From Rhizobium deserti (GTDB lineage Bacteria > Pseudomonadota > Alphaproteobacteria > Rhizobiales > Rhizobiaceae): a stretch of DNA of 64,000 bases. The position numbers and the translations under genes are program-made. The DNA lies in the NCBI RefSeq assembly GCF_004358025.1, contig NZ_SMTL01000001.1, forward strand, positions 496,001-560,000. Reading direction: 5' to 3'. Shown one piece after another: positions 16,468 through 25,467 of this stretch; the first letter of the stretch is position 1, and each line of letters opens with the position of its first letter. The notes beneath the pieces are model-generated. The model was not told the origin of the DNA and ran no database searches. It was given only the letters and a program-made list of their open reading frames with translations.

Positions 16468-19295
16468 GTGCGCTTGCCTTCGCCAATCCCGCCATGCTTT
16501 TCGGCCTTATGGCCCTGCCGGTCATCTGGTGGCTGCTGCGGCTGACACCGCCGCGACCGCGGGCGGAAGTCTTTCCGCCGCTGAGGATCCTTGCCACGGT
16601 CCTGAAACGCGAGGAAACGCCATCCAAGAGCCCCTGGTGGCTTACCTTGCTGCGCATGGCTCTGGCCGCCGCCGTCGTTCTGGCGATCGCCGATCCGGTC
16701 CTCAACCCGCGGGCCAGTTCCGTTGCTACAGGCGGCCCGTTAGTGCTGTTCATCGACAACGGCTGGGCGACCGCTGCCGATTGGGAACGCCGCGTCCAGA
16801 CGGCCGACCTGCTGATCGACGACGCCGAAAGTGCCGAACTGCCCGTATCGATTGCCTTCACCGCCGATGCGAGCCAGGAGCCGGCGCCCGGCACTGCCGC
16901 AGCTGCCCGCGAAAAGCTGGCGGCCGCCAGCCCCAAGCCGCTGGTGCCGGATCGCGTCCGGGCAGCCAAGGCTTTGAGCGAAGCTCTCCAAGGCACACGC
17001 CCGGGCACCTTGGCGATGATTTCGGACGGCATCGCAACAGCCGGTGACAGCGAAGCCATGACCCTCCTCAACGGCCTGTCGGCCACCAACACCCGCCTCA
17101 TCGAGGGCACTGGCCTCAGCGCCGTGGCTGTCACCGATGCAACCAACAATGCCGCGGCCATGAGCGTGACGGCGACGCGGCTTGCCACGACATCAGCCCA
17201 GCAATTCGGGGTGGATGCGCTCGACAGCCAGGGCCGCTCGCTTGCGTCAGGAACGCTCGCCTTCGCGCCCGGTGCCGCTACTGCGACGGCGCAAATCAAC
17301 GCGCCGTTCGAACTGCGCAACGATCTTGCCCGCCTCAGCGTCCAGGGATTAGCCACAGCCGGCGCCGCACATCTTCTCGACGACGGCTTCAAACGTCGGC
17401 GCATCGCTCTTCTCGCCGGCGACAGCGGCAATGATCTGCAGCCGTTGCTCCTGCCGCTCTACTACATCAGCCGGGCACTCGAGCCCTATGCGGATATCAT
17501 CGAGCCCCGCACGGCGGATCTCGCAACCTCCATACCCGAACTTCTGGCCAGCAATCCATCGGCAATCATTATGGCCGATATCGGTCGCCTGCCGGGCGAA
17601 ACCTACGCGCCGCTGCAGCAATGGCTGGCGCGCGGCGGCACCCTGATCCGCTTTGCCGGCCCGCGTCTGGCGGCCGCACCGGCCGACGATCCGCTGGTGC
17701 CCGTCGTCCTGCGCCAAGGTGAGCGGGCACTGGGCGGTGCCATGTCCTGGTCGGAGCCGCAGCCGCTCGCCGATTTTCCGAATTTCGGTCCCTTTGCCGG
17801 CATGCCGCGCGCCAGCGACATCACCGTCACCCGCCAGGTTTTGGCAGAACCGACACCCGACTTGGCAGAACGTACCTGGGCGAGCCTTGCCGACGGCACG
17901 CCGCTCGTCACCACCAGACAGGTGGAAGCCGGCCGTATCGTCCTCTTCCATACGAGCGCCGAGGCCACTTGGTCGAACCTTCCGCTTTCCGGCCAGTTCG
18001 TCGATATGCTGCGTCGCCTCGTTCAGCTCGCCCGTGCCGGCGGTGCGGCGACTGGCGCAGGCGGTGACGCCGCAGCAGCCCTTCCGCCATACCGTCTGCT
18101 GACGGCCGATGGCATTTTGACAACGGAAACCGGAACCGCACGACCCATTTCCATAGCGCCAGGCCAGACACCCGTTGCGAGCTTCGACCACCCGCCTGGG
18201 CTTTACGGCACAGAGGATGGCTATAATGCCGTCAACCTGCTGGCCCCGCGCAGCGTGATCGCGCCGTTCGAGGCCGCTGCCGACGGCCGCCCTCTGGTGC
18301 GCGAAGGGCTTGCAGGCGGCGAGGCCGTGTCGCTTCGGCCTGCCCTCTTCGCCGCAGCCTTTGCGCTTCTGGTGCTGGACAGCCTTGTCGTCCTGTTCAT
18401 GAACGGCGCCTTCTCGCGCAGGCCCGGGCGGCGTCGGGCAGCCGGGCCTGCCGCTGCCGCCATGGCTTTCCTTGCGCTGGGCCTGCTGACGCTCCAACCG
18501 GGGCAATCGCATGCCCAGGAGCTCCAGCCCGGACAGGGCGCCAAGCCAGGCGATGAGCAGATCCTCGAGCGCCTCGACACGACCCATCTTGCCTACGTCA
18601 TAACCGGCGAAAGTGACGTCGATCGCATTTCGGAACAGGGGCTGGAGGGCCTGAGCCAGTTTCTGACCTACCGCACGACCCTTGAGCCGGGCGCACCCGT
18701 GGGCGTCGACATCAGTAAGGACGAACTGTCCTTCTACCCGATCATCTACTGGCCGATTTCAGCAACCGCCCCCATGCCCTCGCAAGCCGCCATCTCCCGG
18801 ATCGACGCCTATATGCGCGGTGGCGGAACGGTGCTTTTCGATACCCGCGACCAGTTCTCGTCGCTGGACGGCGGCTCCAGTGCCAATGCACAGCGGCTAC
18901 AGGCTATCCTCGCCAATATCGACATTCCACCGCTCGAGCCGACTCCAGAAAATCACGTGCTGACCCGCTCCTTCTACCTGTTGAAGGAGTTTCCCGGCCG
19001 TTATTCCGGCAGCCCGCTTTGGGTCGAAGCGCGTCAGGATGCCCGCAATAGCGGCACTGAGCTCTCCTCCACCGGAGACGGCGTCACGCCGCTGCTGATC
19101 ACCGGCAATGACTTTGCCGGCGCCTGGGCCATTGATACGCAAGGCGCACCGGTTCTGCCGACAGTGCCGGCGGACGAGATGCAGCGGGAATATGCCTATC
19201 GCTCGGGCGTCAACATCATGATGTACATGCTGACCGGCAATTACAAAGCCGACCAGGTGCATGTCCCGGCGCTCCTCGAGCGGCTGGGCCAGTAA
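16464..19295 (+). CDS. BatA/DUF4159 membrane protein
   Basis: A 943-residue membrane protein. The N-terminus has the paired-helix BatA (Aerotolerance N) domain, MLFGLMALPVIWWLLRL and LLRMALAAAVVLAIADP. A vWA-like region follows (LVLFIDNGWATAADW) but lacks a DxSxS metal site. Another hydrophobic stretch occurs around 630-650 (FAAAFALLVLDSLVVLFMNG), and the last 230 residues are DUF4159 (HLAYVITGESDVDRISEQG, RGGGTVLFDTRDQF). The start overlaps the DUF58 stop. In Bat-type operons such proteins sit in the membrane with periplasmic domains; the role may concern envelope integrity, but this is inference. Confidence 0.87.
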   Translation: MSALAFANPAMLFGLMALPVIWWLLRLTPPRPRAEVFPPLRILATVLKREETPSKSPWWLTLLRMALAAAVVLAIADPVLNPRASSVATGGPLVLFIDNGWATAADWERRVQTADLLIDDAESAELPVSIAFTADASQEPAPGTAAAAREKLAAASPKPLVPDRVRAAKALSEALQGTRPGTLAMISDGIATAGDSEAMTLLNGLSATNTRLIEGTGLSAVAVTDATNNAAAMSVTATRLATTSAQQFGVDALDSQGRSLASGTLAFAPGAATATAQINAPFELRNDLARLSVQGLATAGAAHLLDDGFKRRRIALLAGDSGNDLQPLLLPLYYISRALEPYADIIEPRTADLATSIPELLASNPSAIIMADIGRLPGETYAPLQQWLARGGTLIRFAGPRLAAAPADDPLVPVVLRQGERALGGAMSWSEPQPLADFPNFGPFAGMPRASDITVTRQVLAEPTPDLAERTWASLADGTPLVTTRQVEAGRIVLFHTSAEATWSNLPLSGQFVDMLRRLVQLARAGGAATGAGGDAAAALPPYRLLTADGILTTETGTARPISIAPGQTPVASFDHPPGLYGTEDGYNAVNLLAPRSVIAPFEAAADGRPLVREGLAGGEAVSLRPALFAAAFALLVLDSLVVLFMNGAFSRRPGRRRAAGPAAAAMAFLALGLLTLQPGQSHAQELQPGQGAKPGDEQILERLDTTHLAYVITGESDVDRISEQGLEGLSQFLTYRTTLEPGAPVGVDISKDELSFYPIIYWPISATAPMPSQAAISRIDAYMRGGGTVLFDTRDQFSSLDGGSSANAQRLQAILANIDIPPLEPTPENHVLTRSFYLLKEFPGRYSGSPLWVEARQDARNSGTELSSTGDGVTPLLITGNDFAGAWAIDTQGAPVLPTVPADEMQREYAYRSGVNIMMYMLTGNYKADQVHVPALLERLGQ

Positions 19296-19307
19296 GGCGG
19301 GAAGCGG

Positions 19308-21383
19308 ATGACCATCGAATTTGCCCCCTTCTTCCCCTGGTTCGTTCTTGCCACACTTGGCCTGCTGGCCGTTATCCTGACAGTGCTGGCCTTCTGGCGA
19401 AGCGTGCGCGGCGCCAGCATCCGCGCGCTTGCGCTTGCCGCTTTGCTTCTGGCGCTTGCCAATCCCACCCTCAATCAGGAGGATCGGGAACAGCTGTCCA
19501 CCATCGTACCCGTTATCGTCGACCGCTCACAAAGCCAGGACACCGCCCAGCGCCAGCAGCAAACGGATGCCGCGCTGGCAGGTCTGAAGGAACGATTCTC
19601 ACGGTATCCACGCATCGAGACGCGTGTCGTCGAAGTGGCCGACGACGGCGATTCCGACACGCCGGCAACCAAGCTGTTCACCGCGCTTCGCTCCGCCATT
19701 TCGGATGTACCGCCGGCACGGATCGGCGGGGCGGTGTTCCTTACCGACGGCCAGATCCACGATCTTCCCGGCACCAACCAGGATCTCGGGTTCAATGCGC
19801 CTGTCCATGGGCTGATCACCGGCCAGCCGGATGAATTCGACCGCCGCGTCGAAGTGGTGCGGGCGCCGCGGTTCGGCATCGTCAACGAGGAGCAGGAACT
19901 CACCCTGCGGGTCTTCGACGATGGTCGCCCGCAGGGTCAAGCCGGCGGCACGGCGGAAGTCACGGTCAAGATGAACGGCCAGCAGATCGCCACGCTGCAG
20001 GCGGCCCCAGGGCGGGAAACCCCCTTTTCCTTCACCGTTCCGCGCGGCGGAAATAATGTCATGGAATTCTCGGTCGCCGAACTTCCCGGCGAAGTGACCA
20101 CCGCAAACAACCGCGCCGTCCATGTCATCGACGGCATCCGCCAGAACCTGCGCGTCCTTCTCGTTTCAGGCGAACCGCACGCCGGCGAGCGGGCCTGGCG
20201 CAATCTGCTGAAGTCGGACGCTTCCGTCGATCTCGTGCATTTCACCATTCTGCGTCCGCCGGAAAAGCAGGACGGCACACCGATCAACGAGCTCTCACTG
20301 ATCGCCTTCCCGACCCGCGAGCTTTTCGTTGAAAAGATCAAGGATTTCGACCTGATCATTTTCGATCGCTACAAGCATCGCGGCGTGCTGCCTATCCTCT
20401 ACTATGACTATATCGCTCAGTATGTGGAGAACGGCGGAGCGCTGCTGATCGCGGCAGGGCCCGAACATGCGGGCGAGGATTCGATTGCCGCAACGCCGCT
20501 GGAACAGGTGCTGCCGGCCGCCCCGACTGGCGAAATGCATGAGGCAGGTTTTTATCCGCATCTGTCGCAGATCGGCACCAAGCACCCTGTTACGCGTGGC
20601 CTTGATGGGTCGACGTCCAACCCGCCGGCCTGGGGCCGCTGGTTCCGGACCGTGGATGTCGATCCGCCGCAGGGTCAGACGGTGATGGAAGGTGACGGAA
20701 GCCGTCCGCTGCTCGTTTTGAACCGGCAGGGTGAAGGCCGCGTCGCCATGCTTCTGTCCGACCAGGGCTGGCTCTGGGCCCGTGGCTTCGAAGGCGGCGG
20801 CCCGCACGTGTCGCTTTACCGCCGCATTGCGCACTGGCTGATGAAGGAGCCGGAACTGGAGGAAGAGGCGCTGACTGCCCGCGCGGTCGGTCGAACTCTG
20901 CAGGCAACCCGTCAGACGATCGGCGACGATCCAGGTCCCGCCACGATCAAATACCCCTCCGGCCGGACTGAAACCCTGCCCATGACAACCTTTGGTCCTG
21001 GTCAGTATCGGGTGGAGCGACGCATGGAGGAGACGGGTCTGTTCGAAGTGTCCAACGGCGATTTCTCGACCCTTGTGCATGTCGGCACCGTCGATGCGCC
21101 GGAGTTCAAGGCGATGATCTCCACCGAAGACACGCTGAAGCCCTATGCGGAAAAAACCCGCGGACTGGTTACCCGGGTTGCTTCCGGCGCCGGCGTGACA
21201 TTGCCGGACATCCTGCCGGTACGCGGCGAAGTGCGGGTCAGCGATCCGGACCGGATGGTGATCCGCATGACCGACGAGACCGTTCTGAGAGGGATCAACA
21301 GTTTGCCGCTGTTCGCCGGCTTCGCCGGGCTTTCGGCTCTGCTGTTTGCCATCGCCGCCATGTGGTGGCGCGAGGGCCGCTGA
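19308..21383 (+). CDS. Large membrane protein, glutamine-amidotransferase-like domain
   Basis: The 691-residue last member of the MoxR operon is anchored by two N-terminal helices (FPWFVLATLGLLAVILTVLA, IRALALAALLLALANP) and one at the C-terminus (LPLFAGFAGLSALLFAIAA). A vWA-like part lacking clear metal residues comes first, then a flavodoxin-like segment resembling class I glutamine amidotransferases (RVLLVSGEPHAGERAW, ENGGALLIAAGPEHAG). No catalytic Cys triad is evident, so enzymatic activity is doubtful. It starts 12 bases after the previous gene with GGCGGGAAGCGG ahead of ATG 19308. Confidence 0.82.
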   Translation: MTIEFAPFFPWFVLATLGLLAVILTVLAFWRSVRGASIRALALAALLLALANPTLNQEDREQLSTIVPVIVDRSQSQDTAQRQQQTDAALAGLKERFSRYPRIETRVVEVADDGDSDTPATKLFTALRSAISDVPPARIGGAVFLTDGQIHDLPGTNQDLGFNAPVHGLITGQPDEFDRRVEVVRAPRFGIVNEEQELTLRVFDDGRPQGQAGGTAEVTVKMNGQQIATLQAAPGRETPFSFTVPRGGNNVMEFSVAELPGEVTTANNRAVHVIDGIRQNLRVLLVSGEPHAGERAWRNLLKSDASVDLVHFTILRPPEKQDGTPINELSLIAFPTRELFVEKIKDFDLIIFDRYKHRGVLPILYYDYIAQYVENGGALLIAAGPEHAGEDSIAATPLEQVLPAAPTGEMHEAGFYPHLSQIGTKHPVTRGLDGSTSNPPAWGRWFRTVDVDPPQGQTVMEGDGSRPLLVLNRQGEGRVAMLLSDQGWLWARGFEGGGPHVSLYRRIAHWLMKEPELEEEALTARAVGRTLQATRQTIGDDPGPATIKYPSGRTETLPMTTFGPGQYRVERRMEETGLFEVSNGDFSTLVHVGTVDAPEFKAMISTEDTLKPYAEKTRGLVTRVASGAGVTLPDILPVRGEVRVSDPDRMVIRMTDETVLRGINSLPLFAGFAGLSALLFAIAAMWWREGR

Positions 21384-21385
21384 GA

Positions 21386-21802
21386 ATGGCCGATCTCGAC
21401 CTGACATCCGAGCCCTCACCCGAAGAGCTGGCCGTGATTGCCGACGGCTTGACCGTCTTCAACGAAGGCGAGGTCGGTGCTTCGGAGCGCTTGCCACTCG
21501 CGGTTCTGATCCGCGACGAGGAAGGCCGGACGATTGGCGGCCTGTCCGGCTATACATCCTGGGGATGGCTTTTCACCCAATTGCTGTTCATTCCCGAAGT
21601 CTTGCGGGGACAGGCAATGGCAGCCCGTCTTCTCGATCGGGCGGAAGGGGAAGCACGCCGGCGCGGCTGTCACGGCGCCTGGATCGACACCTTCAACCCG
21701 GTAGCACTCGCGGCGTACAAGCGACAGGGCTACGAAGTGTTCGGCGAGCTGCCGGGCTTTGTCGGTGGACGCACCCGCACCTTCCTGAAGAAGCCGCTTT
21801 AG
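21386..21802 (+). CDS. GNAT acetyltransferase, tandem copy 1
   Basis: A GNAT-fold N-acetyltransferase of 138 residues. The acetyl-CoA binding motif A reads LRGQAMAARLLDRAEGEARR, close to the Q/RxxGxG/A pattern, and the C-terminal YKRQGYEVFGELPGF is typical. Only two bases separate its ATG 21386 from the stop of the MoxR-operon membrane gene, so it is probably co-transcribed. It resembles the next gene along its whole length (shared GLSGYT/GLVGYTxxGW and C..AWIDT/AYIDTxNP), indicating tandem duplication. The substrate is unknown. Confidence 0.87.
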   Translation: MADLDLTSEPSPEELAVIADGLTVFNEGEVGASERLPLAVLIRDEEGRTIGGLSGYTSWGWLFTQLLFIPEVLRGQAMAARLLDRAEGEARRRGCHGAWIDTFNPVALAAYKRQGYEVFGELPGFVGGRTRTFLKKPL

Positions 21803-21843
21803 TTTATCCCTTCGCGCGTTTCTGAAAGCAAATGGTGCTACAT

Positions 21844-22287
21844 ATGCCTGTCGAACTCAAGGTCACAGAAGGTCTCGCACCGACCGAGGAAGCAGCAATC
21901 CTCGAACTGTTGAAGGCCCATAATCTTGCGGCCTTCGGGGAAAGTCATCGGCGCGAATTGACCATTCCGCTGTATGATGAAGGCGGCAGCATCCATGGTG
22001 GCCTTGTCGGCTATACCGGACGCGGATGGCTCTATGTCGCCATGCTTTTCATACCCGAGGATCGGCGCGGCCAAGGGCTTGCAGCTCGCCTGCTCGATCT
22101 GGCGGAAGCCGAAGCTCGCGCCCGCGGCTGCATCGGCGCCTATATCGACACGATGAATCCGCAGGCGCTGCGGCTTTACCTGCGCCACGGCTACCGGGAG
22201 ATCGGCAGCTTGAAGGGTCTGGCCGGCGGCCACGCGGTCACCTGGCTTGAAAAGCGCTTCGACACCACGGAAGCTTCAAGCGAGTGA
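21844..22287 (+). CDS. GNAT acetyltransferase, tandem copy 2
   Basis: A 147-residue GNAT protein paralogous to copy 1. Motif A is RRGQGLAARLLDLAEAEARARG, here a fuller match to the acetyl-CoA loop (RRGQGL). The tail RHGYREIGSLKGLAGGHAV matches the ending of its neighbour. ATG 21844 (MPVELKV) is preferred; ATG 21832 would add four residues. The last 12 bases overlap the 3' end of the convergent MFS gene. The two copies have diverged mostly in the N-terminal half, which may reflect different substrates. Confidence 0.87.
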   Translation: MPVELKVTEGLAPTEEAAILELLKAHNLAAFGESHRRELTIPLYDEGGSIHGGLVGYTGRGWLYVAMLFIPEDRRGQGLAARLLDLAEAEARARGCIGAYIDTMNPQALRLYLRHGYREIGSLKGLAGGHAVTWLEKRFDTTEASSE

Positions 22288-23589
22288 CATGTCTCGGGTT
22301 TCGGTCTTCATGGTCAGCCCGATCAGCCCTGCGATGAACAGCAGACCGGCGAAGATGCCGATCGTCAACCCGAAACCATGCGCGATCACATTGCCCATGA
22401 GCGACGGTGCAATCAGCCCGCCGAGCCGCGCCATGCCGCCGGCAGCCCCCATGCCAGTGGCGCGCGAGCGGGTCGGAAAGAGCTCCGGCGTGTAGGCGTA
22501 GAGGGCTCCCCAGGTTCCCAGCAGCGCAAAGCTCATCAGCATCAGGGCGCCGCCGATAAAGAGCGGATTGGAGCCGATGACGAACAGCAGGCAGCCAAGT
22601 GCGGAAAGCAGGCAGAAGCCGATCAGCGTCGGCCTGCGGCCCCATTTCTCGACGCCATAGGCGGCCAGCGCATAGCCCGGCAGCTGCGCCAGCGCCACTA
22701 GCACCAGAAAACCGTAGCCGCGCACAAAGCCGAAACCTTCGCCGGCAAGCCGCGCCGGCATCCAGGTAAAGACGCCGTAATAGGAAACGGAAACCAGAAA
22801 CCAGATCGACAGGATCGCCGTGCTGCGCTGGCGAAGTGCCGGAGAGAAAATACCGAGTTTCTCCATCGGCGGAGGAGGCAAAAGCTCCTCGTCGTCGGCA
22901 AGCCTAGAGCCGGTGTTGAGATCGAGGATGCGGTCGACCACCTCCCGTGCCTCCCCTCGCTTGCCGGTTCGCAGCAGGTAGATCGGCGATTCGGGAATGA
23001 GCACGCGCATGCCAATGCCGGCCAGGGCTGGAATGGCGGTGACCGCAAAGATGATCCGCCAGGCATCGACGGCGCCGTATGCACTCGCCGCCCAGGCCGT
23101 CAATGCGACGATGAGGGTGCCGAGCGCCCAGAAACCTTCGAGCATGACCAGCCAGCGGCCCCGGTTCCTGGCCGGCAGGAATTCCGACATCATGGCATAG
23201 TCGACCGGCAGCGTGCCGCCGACTGCCGCACCGGTCAGAAAGCGCAGCACCAGGAGGATGGTGAAGTCGGGCGCGAAGATCGACAAGGTCCCGAAAAGGG
23301 CGTCGCAGGCGACCGTGGTGATCAGCACCGAACGGCGGCCGATCCGGTCGGCAAGCCTGCCGAAGCCGATGGCACCAAGAAGCATGCCGAAAAAGAAGAC
23401 GGTGCCGGTCTGCAGCGCTTCCGGCACCGTCAGCCCGAAGGTGGCAGCAATCGATGCGGCGGTGAAGCCGACAGCCAGCACCTGCATGGCGTCAGCGGTC
23501 CAGACCAATCCGAAAATGCCGATCAGCCTGCGCTGATATCGTCCGGCCCCGGCGCGGTCCAGCGCCTGATCCAGGGTAATCGATTTCAT
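22276..23589 (-). CDS. MFS transporter, sugar-porter/SV2-like
   Basis: A 437-residue carrier of the major facilitator superfamily with about 12 membrane helices. The loop 2-3 signature GFGRLADRIGRR and the loop 4 motif LRFLTGAAVGGTLPVDY place it with the metabolite:H+ symporter and sugar-porter group. The loop between helices 6 and 7 is charged and cytoplasmic (GKRGEAREVVDRIL). It is convergent with the tandem acetyltransferases and faces away from the GNAT gene at 23661. Relatives carry aromatic acids, niacin or other organic acids; the substrate here cannot be called. Confidence 0.88.
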   Translation of the reverse strand: MKSITLDQALDRAGAGRYQRRLIGIFGLVWTADAMQVLAVGFTAASIAATFGLTVPEALQTGTVFFFGMLLGAIGFGRLADRIGRRSVLITTVACDALFGTLSIFAPDFTILLVLRFLTGAAVGGTLPVDYAMMSEFLPARNRGRWLVMLEGFWALGTLIVALTAWAASAYGAVDAWRIIFAVTAIPALAGIGMRVLIPESPIYLLRTGKRGEAREVVDRILDLNTGSRLADDEELLPPPPMEKLGIFSPALRQRSTAILSIWFLVSVSYYGVFTWMPARLAGEGFGFVRGYGFLVLVALAQLPGYALAAYGVEKWGRRPTLIGFCLLSALGCLLFVIGSNPLFIGGALMLMSFALLGTWGALYAYTPELFPTRSRATGMGAAGGMARLGGLIAPSLMGNVIAHGFGLTIGIFAGLLFIAGLIGLTMKTETRDMSLA

Positions 23590-23660
23590 GCACCCGTCCC
23601 TCGCCCGCGCGAACCGGCCGGCGACGCCGCCAACCTCTCGGAGTGCTTAGCGGAAAGGTT

Positions 23661-24179
23661 CTATCCGCGCCAGCCGATCGTTCCTTTGAGACGTGCATGC
23701 ACGTCTTGAGCGAAAGGCACGACGAGAATCCGGTTCATGTCCACCGGACCTGGAAACTGCAGCGCGCCATGGGCGACCTTCTCGAAGCCGAGCGGGCAGT
23801 AATAGGGCGGATCGCCGACCAGGATCACCGCTTCCGAACCCTGCCGTCTTGCAGCCTCCAGCGCGATCCGCACAAGTTCGCGGCCGATGCCGCGGCTCTT
23901 GTGCGAAGGCCGCACCGCCAGCGGGCCGAGAAGATGGCCATTGACCTCCCCCGCCAGAACCGGCGTCATTCGGACGGAGGCGATGGTTTCGCCGTCATCC
24001 GCACAGATAAAGGAAAGCCCGCGGTCATGTGGTCCCTGCTCGCGGATGCGGGCGGCGGCGCGGGTATGCCGGCCAGGGCCGAAAGCTTCCTCGTTGATCA
24101 GTTCGATGACGCCATCATGGGAAGCGTCTTCCGTGAGGTAGACAAGGTCGTGCTTTGGCAGGAGATTGTGCTTGGACAT
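23661..24179 (-). CDS. GNAT N-acetyltransferase, YhbS-like
   Basis: A 172-residue acetyltransferase. Motif A is LLGPLAVRPSHKSRGIGRELVR, with the SRGIGR acetyl-CoA loop, followed by ILVGDPPYYCPLGFEKV, the hallmark of the YhbS-type subfamily. It shares little with the tandem GNATs at 21.4-22.3 kb. It is co-directional with the MFS gene 71 bases downstream and could share its transcript. There is no signal or membrane segment. Substrate unknown. Confidence 0.88.
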   Translation of the reverse strand: MSKHNLLPKHDLVYLTEDASHDGVIELINEEAFGPGRHTRAAARIREQGPHDRGLSFICADDGETIASVRMTPVLAGEVNGHLLGPLAVRPSHKSRGIGRELVRIALEAARRQGSEAVILVGDPPYYCPLGFEKVAHGALQFPGPVDMNRILVVPFAQDVHARLKGTIGWRG

Positions 24180-24435
24180 GGGTGACTGGAGCCGTGGAAA
24201 GTGAGCGGACGGGACAAGCGATCTTGAAGACGCGTTTCAGCGTCGTTTCCGGTAGATCAGCGTCGTCGCAGCGCCCGTGCTTCAGTCATGTAGTCATGTT
24301 CCAAATTGTGCGAAAATCGAGGTATCAGGAAAATTCCGCTTCGTCCAATGCAAAAACACAGTGTTCGACAAATGCCGTCTCGCCATCCGCAACCGCTGCC
24401 GTATCTACAGGGGCAACGAAATGAAGGAGATCGTC

Positions 24436-25425
24436 ATGGGCATGTTGGTCGATGGAAAATGGCAGGATGTCTGGTATGACACGAAGGAAACCAAGGGCCG
24501 ATTCAAGCGATCGCAATCGCAGTTCCGCAACTGGGTGACAGCGGATGGCGCGGTCGGCCCCTCGGGCGCCGGAGGCTTCAAGGCAGAGGCAGGGCGCTAC
24601 CATCTCTATGTCTCGCTCGCCTGCCCCTGGGCCCACCGCACCCTGATCTTCCGCAAGCTGAAGAAGCTAGAGGACACGATATCGGTCTCGGTTGTCGATT
24701 ATCTGATGGTCGAGAATGGCTGGGAGTTCAAAACGCGCGACGGCGCGACAGGAGATGACCTGTTCGGCCTCGACTACCTTTACCAGCTCTACCTGAAGGC
24801 GGACCCGACCTATTCCGGCCGCGTCACCGTGCCGGTCCTTTGGGACAAGCAGCAGAACACCATCGTTTCCAACGAAAGTGCTGAAATCATCCGCATGCTC
24901 AACAGTGCCTTCGACGGCATCACCGGCTCGGCGCTCGACCTTTATCCGCCGGATCTGCGCCATGAAATTGATGCCCTCAACGCCGTCATCTACGACAAGG
25001 TCAACAATGGCGTCTACAAGGCCGGCTTTGCGACGACCCAGGAAGCCTATGAGGAAGCCGTCACGGCGCTGTTCGAGACGCTCGACATGCTGGAGGAGCG
25101 GCTGGGCATTAGCCGCTATCTATTAGGCGATACTGCAACGGAAGCCGATTGGCGGCTGTTCGCGACGCTTCTGCGGTTCGACCCGGTCTATGTCGGCCAT
25201 TTCAAATGCAATATCCGTCGGATTGCAGATTACCCCAATCTGTCGGCCTATCTGCGCGATCTTTACCAGCAGCCCGGCATAGCCGACACCTGCAACATGC
25301 TGCATATCAAGAACCACTATTACCAGAGCCACAAGACGATCAATCCGACGGGCATCGTCCCGGTTGGCCCAGTGGTCGATCTCGATGCGCCGCACGCGCG
25401 GGAGAAAATGAAACGGGCGGCTTGA
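24436..25425 (+). CDS. Glutathionyl-hydroquinone reductase (Xi-class GST)
   Basis: The 329-residue protein belongs to the Xi-class glutathione transferases, which reduce glutathionyl-hydroquinones. The thioredoxin-fold active site is SLACPWAHRTLIFRKLK, with the catalytic Cys of the CPWA motif, preceded by GRYHLYVS and followed by the all-helical domain (AEIIRMLNSAFD, DIYP-like LYPPDLR). ATG 24436 is chosen because AAGGAGA ends five bases before it; ATG 24421 lies within that ribosome site. Length fits the family. Its stop is 42 bases from the convergent GGDEF-EAL gene. Confidence 0.9.
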   Translation: MGMLVDGKWQDVWYDTKETKGRFKRSQSQFRNWVTADGAVGPSGAGGFKAEAGRYHLYVSLACPWAHRTLIFRKLKKLEDTISVSVVDYLMVENGWEFKTRDGATGDDLFGLDYLYQLYLKADPTYSGRVTVPVLWDKQQNTIVSNESAEIIRMLNSAFDGITGSALDLYPPDLRHEIDALNAVIYDKVNNGVYKAGFATTQEAYEEAVTALFETLDMLEERLGISRYLLGDTATEADWRLFATLLRFDPVYVGHFKCNIRRIADYPNLSAYLRDLYQQPGIADTCNMLHIKNHYYQSHKTINPTGIVPVGPVVDLDAPHAREKMKRAA

Positions 25426-25467
25426 GGCGATAAGACATGGGCCGGTGGTACGGATCTGGCCTGATGC

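Noticed and set aside
17349..18587. Open minus-strand frame opposite the BatA/DUF4159 gene
   Set aside because: Shadow of a coupled operon gene; no motif.
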